DNA of 64,000 nt from NCBI GenBank assembly GCA_963711495.1, contig CAVQEK010000007.1:242730-306729 (forward strand), in the 5' to 3' direction. The translations under genes and the position numbers were made by a program. Shown here piece by piece: positions 57,163 through 64,000 of the stretch. The notes under the pieces are model-generated. The model worked only from the letters and a program-made list of their open reading frames with translations. It was not told the DNA's origin and did not search any database. The stretch comes from CAVQEK01 sp963711495. GTDB lineage: Bacteria; Bacteroidota; Bacteroidia; Cytophagales; Cyclobacteriaceae. The stretch's first letter is position 1. Each line of letters opens with the position of its first letter.

Positions 57163-58450
57163 TCAGATGGTTACAATCCCGAGCTCTTCATTAGTCAAAC
57201 CGAATTTATCGATTTGTTTCCTTATTCTCTTTACCAATCCCAGTTTCCTTTTTTGGTCCAGGAACAAATATCCTGCGGGATTGATATATGGAATTCCTTT
57301 TACCAGCATATTCCAAACAATCATGGCCAGCTTACGGGCAGTGGCACTTATGGCCGATACACGACCCTTTCTAAAGTTGATCCTTTGAAAAAAGTCTCGC
57401 AAGGGTGTAGAGTCTTTCAAATTCCCTATGGCATTGGCCGCATTCCTGAAGGCTATTTTCAGCCTGTTGCTTCCTTTAGGCACTTTGCTGGAAAGGACTT
57501 TCCCTCCGCTTACTTTATTGTTGGGGGCCAGCCGAAGCCAGCTTGCAAAATGCTTCGCTGACGGAAATTTCCTGATACCTTCCAAACCTACCTCGCTCAT
57601 CAACGCCAGTACTGTTGAATAACTCATCCCTTCAATAGCCAACAGATCAACGCCCTCAAACATCTGGTAAGACCTTAGGTTCAGATCAATATTCTTCGGG
57701 GTGTTTTTGTTGATGCGTTTATAGGATTTTGCTTCTATGGTGTGCTGCTTCTTTTCATCATCATCATTGATGATCTTTTCAAGCATCCGCTCTATTTCTA
57801 CATCACACTCTTCGATCTTCTCTTGCAAGTGGTCATAGGTTTGAAGTTCCTGTTTGAGGGCAAACAGATAATCCTGCCTGCCATTGGATTGCAGTGCCTT
57901 GGCGATCTCCTGTTTACTTTTTCTGCAGTTCCCGTGACGCAATGAAGCCAGTTTTTCAGGATCCGATTCGCCAGCACATATGGCCCGGATGATGCTCAAT
58001 CCGGTCAGACCACAAATATCTTTTACCACCACATCCAATCTGAAATTGAGAAGGCGCAGATATTTTTGCATCTTTTTGGCTGTCGATGGCTGCTGAATGG
58101 ATCAGATTGGATCGGTGCCTGCAATAGGTACGCAACTGCTCTGTCTGTCCATCGGGCAAAAAGCTGCTGCTCAACAATCCCAGAGTATGCAGTCTTTGGA
58201 TCCACTGGCAATCCTTTATATCTGTTTTCTTGCCCTTGATGTTTTTGGTGAATTTTCCATTACAGAGAATAACATGGAATCCTTTGGAAATTAATACTGC
58301 ATAGAGATTTTGCCAGTACGTGCCGGTACTTTCCATGGCAATGGTTTTGACTTGCCTGTCCTTGAGCCATTGTGTCATCGCAAAAAGGTCGTCATTATAT
58401 ACCCCATATTCACGCACATCCTCTTTTTGCTGACCGACAGCCACCCAATG
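57163..58450 (-). pseudogene. IS110 transposase, main part, frameshifted
   Basis: After the IS21 junction the frame reads HWVAVGQQKEDVREYGVYND, then AMESTGTYWQNLY (Glu) and KKTDIKDCQW (Asp). A frameshift near 58075 changes frame into KYLRLLNFRLDVVVKD. The rest is open to 57163 with LLAIEGMSYSTVLALMSEVG and FASWLRLAPNNKVSGGK. Its first 27 codons are at 61090-61170. It is both split and shifted, so it is inactive. Confidence 0.8.
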
Positions 58451-58630
58451 GATATTCCGGCCCATGCTGACCCCCTTAAAACCGGGCTGAAAAATAATGT
58501 CGAAGTGCATTTAAACGCAGATTTCGCATGCCATTCCGGCAGATGCTGACCCCCTGATAAGTTCGGAGAAAAGATATTCCGGAGCATACTGACCCCTCTG
58601 CGGTCGGATTCCGGAGCATACTGACTCTCC
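58451..58630 (+). repeat. Multiple IS21 terminal repeats at the left end
   Basis: Four related copies of ATTCCGG-N5-6-TGCTGACCCC or ATACTGACCCC begin near 58454, 58535, 58581 and 58609. These are the outer inverted repeat plus internal repeats that transposase binds. Only one such copy is obvious at the right end (61068-61089). Confidence 0.7.
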
Positions 58631-58683
58631 GCCAGCTGGCGGATTTTAGTTTTTTCGCGATCAATCTAAATCGCAGAGAAACG

Positions 58684-60283
58684 ATGGCAGGTAAACCAAA
58701 ATCAATGAGTCAGATAAAACAATTACTTCTACTCCACCAGCAAGGCAAAGGCAAGAAGACCATTGCCCGGATGCTGGGCATAAGCAGGACCACTGTAAAG
58801 GGGTATTTAGACAAGCTTCAATTGCTTACCTCTTCTTCGGCTAAGGGTGTTAAACCTTTGACAATAGCCGAGCTGGTAAAGCTGGAAAATCCGGTTCTGG
58901 AAGCTAAGTTTCATCCGGGAAACCCGGCTTACAAAGACGACCGCTATGAAACTTTTAAAGTCAACCTGGACTATTACCTGAAAGAGTTAAAGCGCACAGG
59001 GGTCACCAAAAGCCTTCTTTGGGAAGAATACCGGCGGCAGTATCCGGATGGTTATTCTTATACACAGTTTTGCTATCATCTTCAACAACAACAGAAAGCC
59101 TCCAGGCCTTCCATGGTTCTGGAACATAAACCCGCAGAAAAGCTCTACATAGACTTTGCCGGCAAGAAGTTCAGCTACATGGATAAAGAAACCGGTGAGT
59201 TTGTGGAATGCCAGGTATTCATCGCCTGTCTGCCGTATTCCGATTACAGTTATGCCATAGCCATAAAAGGTCAATCCACGGAAGATTTTCTTTATGCCTT
59301 ATCCTGCTGTTTACAGCACCTTGGAGGAGTTCCTCAAGCCCTGGTTCCCGACAACCTCAAAGCAGCAGTAATAAAAGCTAATCGGTACGAACCTGATATC
59401 AACAGGCCTGGAGGATTTTGCCAACCACTATGGAACCACAGTAGTGCCTGCCAGAGCCAAAAAACCACAGGACAAAGCCCTGGTAGAAAACCAGGTGAAG
59501 CTGATTTACAACCGGGTTTATGCCCGCTTACGCCACATGCAGTTCTTCGATCTTTATTCCCTCAATCAGGCCATTACTGAAAGGATAAAAGTCCATAACC
59601 AAACCAGGATGCAACAAAAGCCCTGGTGCCGGGAAGAAAAGTTTCTGGCAGAAGAAAAAAAGCTGCTCGCCCCATTGCCTGCCGAAAAGTTTGAGATGAA
59701 AAGTTATAATGAACTGCTGGTGGCTAAAAACAACCATATCTATTTTTCCGGGAACAAGCACTATTACAGTGTGCCCTATAAACTGATTGGCAGCAAAGTG
59801 AAAGTGATCTATACCCGGAGCATGGTGTATATCTTTTCCAAAGGAAAACAAGTAGCCGTTCATATAAGAAGTTATCAACAGGGCGCATATACCACCGACA
59901 GCGACCACCTCTGCTCCCAACACCAGCACTACTTGGACCGGAGCCCGCAATACTACCTGCAGCAAGCAGAGAAAAAGTCAGAGGTACTCCACAAGCTTGT
60001 ATCCCTGATATTTACTCAAAACCGCTACCCCGAACAACTCTACAAAACCTGTGACGGGCTTTTTGGGCTCCAAAGGAAAACGGAACCGGACCGCTTTGAC
60101 AAAGCCTGCCAAATGGCTATCAACCATCAGAATTACACTTACACTTTTCTGAAGAACGTGTTGGAAAATAAAATGACAGACGGGCAAGCTGAACTCCCCG
60201 ATAAGCCTCTTCCCAAACACAACAACCTTCGGGGAAAAGATTATTACCAGAAACAATTACAACTAAATTTTAAAAAACAATGA
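58684..60283 (+). pseudogene. istA: IS21 transposase IstA with one frameshift
   Basis: The first frame (58684 to about 59400) has the N-terminal helix-turn-helix (KKTIARMLGISRTTVKGYL). It also has the first two DDE Asp residues in LYIDFAGKK (near 156) and LVPDNLKAAV (near 222). The second frame continues from about 59410 (PARAKKPQDKALVENQVKLI with the Glu) to 60283. The shift lies in AACAGGCCTGG near 59400, where two bases seem to be lost. The normal product would be about 530 aa. The element cannot transpose unless IstA is supplied from elsewhere. Confidence 0.85.
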
Positions 60284-60999
60284 ATCAGATCGAAACACAA
60301 ATGAACAAGTTACGGCTGCTCGGCATGGTCAAAAGCTGGACAGCACTACAGGAAACCCGAAAACTACACGAACTCTCCCTTACCGACGGCATGGAGCTTT
60401 TGCTGCAGGCCGAAGAACAGGAAAGAGACAACCGAAGATTCAGGAGGCTGGAATACCAGGCCGGCTTCCGCTATAAAGCTTCTATGGAAGAACTCCGTAC
60501 TGATCCGGCAAGAGGTGTCGACAAAACTCTGATAGCAACCCTGGCCACAGGAGACTATATCTCCAAAGGTGAATCCGTATTAATCACCGGGGCCACAGGC
60601 TGTGGAAAGAGCTTCCTGGCTTCTGCTTTAGGGCATCATGCTTGTGTACAAGGTTTTAAAGTCGCTTATTTTAACACTCAGAAACTCATGCTGAAAACCA
60701 AAATGGCCAGGATCGAAGGGACCATCTATAAGTTCTTTGAAAAACTTTCCAAGACCAATTTGCTTATACTGGATGATTTTGGTCTTACCCATCTTGAAAA
60801 ACAACAGCAAATGGATTTTATGGAAATGATCGAAGACAGGCACGGAAAAGCCTCAACCATTATCGCTTCACAACTGCCAGTAGCAAGTTGGTATGATGTG
60901 ATTGGAGAAGAAACCATTGCCGATGCCATTTTGGATAGATTGGTGCATTCTTCCTATAGAATTGAAATCAAAGGAGAAAGTCTGAGAAAAAAACTGTAA
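60280..60999 (+). CDS. istB: IS21 helper ATPase IstB
   Basis: 239 aa AAA+ ATPase. GATGCGKSFLASALG is the Walker A motif near residue 107 and LLILDDFGL the Walker B near 162. ASTIIASQLPVASWYD is the sensor region. An N-terminal helical domain precedes the ATPase. It overlaps istA by 4 bp (ATGA). Known: IstB assembles on target DNA and licenses IstA. It appears intact. Confidence 0.92.
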   Translation: MNQIETQMNKLRLLGMVKSWTALQETRKLHELSLTDGMELLLQAEEQERDNRRFRRLEYQAGFRYKASMEELRTDPARGVDKTLIATLATGDYISKGESVLITGATGCGKSFLASALGHHACVQGFKVAYFNTQKLMLKTKMARIEGTIYKFFEKLSKTNLLILDDFGLTHLEKQQQMDFMEMIEDRHGKASTIIASQLPVASWYDVIGEETIADAILDRLVHSSYRIEIKGESLRKKL

Positions 61000-61089
61000 A
61001 ATTGTCAGTCCATTGAGTTCTTTAAAAAACTGAAACCTCTAAGGGGGGTCACCATCACCGGTACAGGGGTCAGTATACTCCGGAATATC

Positions 61090-61170
61090 CACCCAATGCG
61101 AGCGACTGCCTACATCAATCCCCGCAGCCTGAGGGTTGACGATTTCCATTGAAATTTTTTCTTCTTCCAT
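61090..61170 (-). pseudogene. First 27 codons of the split IS110 transposase
   Basis: From the ATG at 61170 it reads MEEEKISMEIVNPQAAGIDV then GSRSHWV, containing the first catalytic Asp (GIDVG). It stops at the IS21 insertion. It joins in frame to the main part at 58450. Confidence 0.8.
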
Positions 61171-61179
61171 GTTATTTAA

Positions 61180-61381
61180 TTAAAAAAGCTCTAAGGAGAT
61201 GTGCTTTTGGCAGAGTAAATATTCTGAACGGGGTTCCCGAGTATATCGGCGACCACCACTGAAGTCATCGCAAACATCTCAACCAGGATTGCGCTCGTGC
61301 TTATAAGCAACAGTTTAAAAATCGGCCTTGCAAAGAGCTCTTCAATATTACGATTATGCCTGCTATTTTGCCACTCGTTAG
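61180..61381 (-). ncRNA. Candidate IS110 bridge RNA region, copy 2
   Basis: About 200 bp of non-coding DNA upstream of the split transposase. It shares the ordered blocks ATTCTGAACGGGGT, CACCACTGAA, TCAACCAGGAT, CGGCCTTGCAAAG and CACTCGTTAGCTT with copy 1. The stretches between blocks differ in sequence but keep stem-loop potential at the first variable site. This skeleton-plus-variable-loops pattern is what an IS110 bridge RNA predicts. Confidence 0.5.
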
Positions 61382-61419
61382 CTTCAGAAATCAATGTTTT
61401 TAATATAGGGGGGATTGCC

Positions 61420-61545
61420 CACAACGGTGAGCGTATGATTTCGTAAGGGATTGCGGGCTGCGTCTGTATCCTTCGTTACTGATGTTGAAGCGGGAGACTA
61501 TGCTTCGCATACCACTGAAACCCTTATGAATTATACACCGTGTTG
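61420..61545. repeat. attC-like imperfect palindrome 3
   Basis: CACAACGGTGAGCGTATGAT then TTCGTAAGG (61420-61448) faces CCTTATGAATTATACACCGT then GTTG (61522-61545). The arms pair well apart from a four-base bulge (AGCG) and one further extra base on one arm, with about 73 bases between them. Unequal arms with unpaired bases on one strand are a known feature of attC sites. It lies next to IS110 copy 2. Confidence 0.4.
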
Positions 61546-61622
61546 AACCAAACCTAAAGGTAGCAAAATCTTCAAATTGATAAGCGGTCGTTAAAATCTT
61601 CATAATCAAAAAAACATGTATT

Positions 61623-62495
61623 ATGAAGACAAATATCTCCAACACTGCAGAAGGTCAGCGCGTCTTGCTGAGCTTCGATCGACGACTAAGAGTGGCCAAC
61701 CGGTCTGAACAAACCATCAGGAACTATGTCAGAGGCGTTCGTGCTTTGATGAACTTTCATGGCAACTTGCCCGGTGATCTGGAAATCGACCAGGTGATCG
61801 ATTTTCTCAATGACCTCCGGGTAGAAAAAGAACGTAATTGGCGCACCATCAAAATCTATGTGGCTGCGCTGCGCTGGTATTATCAGCATATGACCAATCA
61901 AATTGATCTGGCTATGCAGATTCCTTATCCTAAAGAAAAACCTTCCCTCCCCCAGGTGCTCAGCAGGGAAGAACTCACGCGTTTGTTCGATGCCTGCCTG
62001 AACCCCAAACACCGGGTGATGTTCCGCCTTTTGTACTCCTCCGGACTCCGGCGGGGTGAGATCCTCAACCTCACACCCCAGGATATCCTGACCAAAGATG
62101 GCAAATGCCAGATCCGCATCAATTGCAGTAAAGGAAGTAAAGACAGATACACGGTTTTGAGTAAAAAAGTGTTGGCTGAACTTCGCCAATACTACCTTTC
62201 TTATCATCCGAAGAACTACCTGTTTAATGGCAGGCTCAAAGGCACTCCCATGACGCCAACAGGATTGCGTCACGCGCTCAACACTGCTGTGAAGCGGGCG
62301 TGTATCAACAAAGATGTCAATCTGCATATCCTGCGTCATTGTTTTGCTTCCCATGCCCTGGAAGAAGGCATGAACCTGAAAACCCTGCAATACCTGCTGG
62401 GACACAGCACCGTGCAGACCACCATGGTATATCTGCATGTCAGTGAGGTGCCACTGGCCAAAGCCTTCAGCCCGCTGGATGCCTGGGAGCAATAA
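61623..62495 (+). CDS. Tyrosine recombinase, IS91-associated type
   Basis: 290 aa. The N-terminal SAM-like DNA-binding domain (about 10-100) has NRSEQTIRNYVRGVRALMNF. The catalytic domain has LYSSGLRRGEILNL (first Arg), the Lys in CSKGSKDRYTVL, HILRHCFASHALEEG (His-Arg), LGHSTVQTTMVYLHV (His and nucleophile Tyr). All catalytic residues are present. Its TAA overlaps the ATG of the IS91 transposase (TAATG). Such recombinases often accompany IS91-like elements; it is not an IntI by visible features (no IntI-specific insert identified). Confidence 0.87.
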   Translation: MKTNISNTAEGQRVLLSFDRRLRVANRSEQTIRNYVRGVRALMNFHGNLPGDLEIDQVIDFLNDLRVEKERNWRTIKIYVAALRWYYQHMTNQIDLAMQIPYPKEKPSLPQVLSREELTRLFDACLNPKHRVMFRLLYSSGLRRGEILNLTPQDILTKDGKCQIRINCSKGSKDRYTVLSKKVLAELRQYYLSYHPKNYLFNGRLKGTPMTPTGLRHALNTAVKRACINKDVNLHILRHCFASHALEEGMNLKTLQYLLGHSTVQTTMVYLHVSEVPLAKAFSPLDAWEQ

Positions 62496-63673
62496 TGGCT
62501 ACCATGGCCGAAGTGTTCAACCGCTTTGCCGATGGGTATCAAAAACATCACATCCTGAGCTTTGAACAACAAAAACTGATTCGCGACATCAGGGATTGCC
62601 GCACCCATGTCCTGGGTGGTCATGTGACCGCCTGCACCTCCTGCGGACATATAAAAATACATTATAATTCCTGCGGCAATCGCCATTGCCCGCAATGTCA
62701 GGGGGTGAACAAGGAAAAGTGGATCCTTGAGCGAGAGTATGATCTGCTGAATGTCAAGTATTTTCATGTGGTCTTTACCCTGCCCTCCGGGTTGCGATCC
62801 ATCTGCTACCAGAACAAAACACTGATCTGCAACCTGCTGTTCCGCTGCGCCTGGCAAACCCTGGATGATTTTTCCAAAGATCCCGGACAACGGCTTATGG
62901 CCAGAATGGGTATGATCGCCGTACTGCACACCTGGACGCAAACCTTGCTTTACCACCCCCATATCCACTGCATTGTCCCTGCCGGTGGCCTGGATGATGA
63001 CGGCAAATGGAAAACCTGCAAAAGCCAGGGGGACTTCCTGTTTCACGTTACAGCTTTAGCCCAGACATTCAGGGGCAAGTTCCTCGAGCAACTCATCAAG
63101 CTTTACAAGCACAAGAAGCTGACCCTGGAAGGGAAGATCAGCCCCCTGAAACAGTATGGCAACTTCTGGAAACTGAAGAAAAAACTCTATGAAACCAATT
63201 GGGTGGTGCATACGGAAGTGCCTTTCAAAAATCCCGGTTCTGTCATCGAGTACCTGGCGCGTTACACCCACAAGATCGCCATCTCCAATTACAGAATTAA
63301 GTCTGTCGGTCAAAACCATGTCACTTTCTCCTTCCTGGACAGGGCCAACAACAACCGGAAAGCAACCTTGGTATTGCCCGCTGAAAAGTTCATCAGTCGC
63401 TTCCTGCTCCATGTCTTGCCCAGGGGGTTCCGTAAGATCCGCCACTATGGTTTTCTTTCAACACGGGTAAAGCAGCAATGTCTGTCATTGATCAGAAAAA
63501 ACCTGAATATGAAAGAAAAGGGCATAAAGCCCAACTTTACTGTCAAAGACGTATTGCGCATCACTAAGGGCATCGATCCTGACCTGTGCCCACAATGCGG
63601 TGAAGGCACCATGATATGCATCAGGGACTTACCCAGGCTTCGGGGTTCACCCAACTTCAGCATATGCTGTTAA
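62495..63673 (+). CDS. IS91-family HUH transposase
   Basis: 392 aa. The N-terminal zinc-binding region has CTSCGHIKIHYNSCGNRHCP then QCQ. YFHVVFTLPSGLR precedes the HUH motif HPHIHCIVPAGG. EYLARYTHKIAISNYRI holds the candidate nucleophile Tyr region. A late CPQCGEGTM adds another metal-type knuckle. Known: these transposases move by rolling-circle replication and can mobilise neighbouring DNA by one-ended transposition. It is translationally coupled to the recombinase. The C-terminal end SICC appears complete. Confidence 0.9.
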   Translation: MATMAEVFNRFADGYQKHHILSFEQQKLIRDIRDCRTHVLGGHVTACTSCGHIKIHYNSCGNRHCPQCQGVNKEKWILEREYDLLNVKYFHVVFTLPSGLRSICYQNKTLICNLLFRCAWQTLDDFSKDPGQRLMARMGMIAVLHTWTQTLLYHPHIHCIVPAGGLDDDGKWKTCKSQGDFLFHVTALAQTFRGKFLEQLIKLYKHKKLTLEGKISPLKQYGNFWKLKKKLYETNWVVHTEVPFKNPGSVIEYLARYTHKIAISNYRIKSVGQNHVTFSFLDRANNNRKATLVLPAEKFISRFLLHVLPRGFRKIRHYGFLSTRVKQQCLSLIRKNLNMKEKGIKPNFTVKDVLRITKGIDPDLCPQCGEGTMICIRDLPRLRGSPNFSICC

Positions 63674-64000
63674 GTCCACTATTAATATCGCCAAATATAA
63701 CTCAGTATTGCAGCTCATGGCACTGCTGTGCTCAAACTAGAGATATTTACGCTGAGTATATGATTCTTAACCTTAAAAAGATAAAAACTGGGCATAACCG
63801 TATCGACAAAAACCATGTTAAGTCAAATGTTAACCATAAATGCACTCAAAAAAATCAAAGCCTTCTCAGCGCAATTGCGCATCCGGACATATCACCAAAA
63901 AATTGAAATTACACAGATAAGCCGCTGACAACATCCCCCTTTAGGTTTGTTCAACAAATGGAAAAATTAGGTGGTTCCCCCGGACCACTCTAATTTGATT
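63674..64000. other. Right edge, probable IS91 3' end
   Basis: No gene is supported; a short open frame (63616-63906) mostly overlaps the transposase. A hairpin, GTGGTTCCCCCGGACCAC at 63971-63988, may belong to the terminal region of the IS91-like element or act as a terminator. The element end cannot be fixed because the window stops. Confidence 0.35.

Larger units (their letters stand above)
58451..61089 (+). mobile_element. IS21-family insertion sequence
   Basis: 2639-bp element. The left end is GATATTCCGGCCCATGCTGA followed by CCCC; the right end, read inward, is GATATTCCGGAGTATACTGA followed by CCCC. The 9 bp CACCCAATG flank both sides (58442-58450 and 61090-61098), a target duplication. 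Near the left end the same motif recurs at about 58534, 58580 and 58608, as IS21 elements carry multiple terminal binding repeats. It encodes istA and istB in the usual overlapping order. Confidence 0.9.
57137..61381 (-). mobile_element. IS110-family insertion sequence, copy 2, split by IS21
   Basis: It is bounded by CTAACG (57137-57142) and CGTTAG (61376-61381). Its transposase gene is interrupted after the first 27 codons by a 2639-bp IS21 element. Removing the IS21 and one copy of the target duplication restores the frame GSRSHWVAVGQQKEDV. The upstream non-coding end (61171-61381) matches that of copy 1. The two copies are clearly diverged in sequence, so they are related elements rather than a recent duplication. 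Confidence 0.75.

Noticed and set aside
58684..60283. Programmed frameshift in istA
   Set aside because: IS21 istA is normally a single frame, and there is no slippery heptamer at the shift; a two-base loss explains it better.
61686..62492. Long minus-strand ORF of 268 codons
   Set aside because: It is fully antisense to the tyrosine recombinase, whose catalytic motifs are complete; the antisense product has no recognisable features.
61623..62495. Integron integrase (IntI) for the cassette-like array
   Set aside because: The protein is coupled to an IS91 transposase and I see no IntI-specific insert; it is better read as part of the IS91-like element.
62336..63046. Minus-strand ORF of 236 codons
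   Set aside because: It is antisense to the recombinase 3' end and the IS91 transposase; the sense proteins have clear motifs.

Overview
The window looks like a chromosomal segment of a member of the Bacteroidota. Evidence for this: a SusC/SusD-like outer-membrane pair, secreted sulfatases and glycosidases in a polysaccharide utilisation locus (PUL), signal peptides and lipoproteins of Bacteroidota type, Bacteroidota-style TAnnTTTG promoter motifs, and stacked FtsX-type permeases controlled by a PadR regulator. Genus and habitat cannot be read from it; the two sulfatases suggest a sulfated (often marine) glycan.

Region 1 (1-19 kb, almost all on the minus strand): a secreted GH38-like alpha-mannosidase, then five large FtsX/MacB-type ABC permeases read right to left. 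A PadR regulator leads them, with its TGA overlapping the first permease ATG, and its promoter carries a perfect 11-bp inverted repeat. Two permeases are preceded by an exactly 43-codon small ORF whose stop overlaps the permease start; a third, decayed copy of that unit lies past the last permease. A DUF4097 beta-repeat protein lies upstream.

Region 2 (19.4-21.1 kb): gene debris, including a terminator-like hairpin, a tRNA-3'-end-like sequence, an RHS-type fragment, a tyrosine integrase C-terminus and a broken secreted-protein gene.

Region 3 (21.2-42.7 kb): a PUL. It has a sulfatase fused to a clan-A glycoside hydrolase, a GH5-like enzyme with FnIII, a second sulfatase, a GH2 beta-mannosidase-like enzyme, another clan-A hydrolase, three GH10 enzymes, SusD and SusC. 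Remnants of lost paralogues (sulfatase, GH5-like, GH2) lie between the intact genes. The 5' ends of the divergent SusC and third GH10 genes carry a dense cluster of single-base frameshifts that may be sequence error.

Region 4 (42.7-51.1 kb, plus strand): a tightly packed operon starting at the third GH10. It encodes an MFS sugar-acid transporter, IclR regulator, glucarate-dehydratase-type enolase, SMP-30 lactonase, SDR dehydrogenase, RraA-like aldolase and LutABC. Together these fit oxidative, non-phosphorylated breakdown of a PUL-released sugar to pyruvate plus a lactate-type product that LutABC oxidises. A 6-deoxy sugar such as fucose or rhamnose is the best guess.

Region 5 (51.1-64 kb): mobile and cassette-like DNA. 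Four minus-strand genes of unknown function are separated by attC-like imperfect palindromes and by two IS110 elements. The upstream non-coding ends of both IS110 copies share a conserved skeleton with variable stem-loops, as expected of a bridge RNA. The second IS110 is split by an IS21 element (clean 9-bp target duplication, broken istA, intact istB). An IS91-type HUH transposase coupled to a tyrosine recombinase closes the window.
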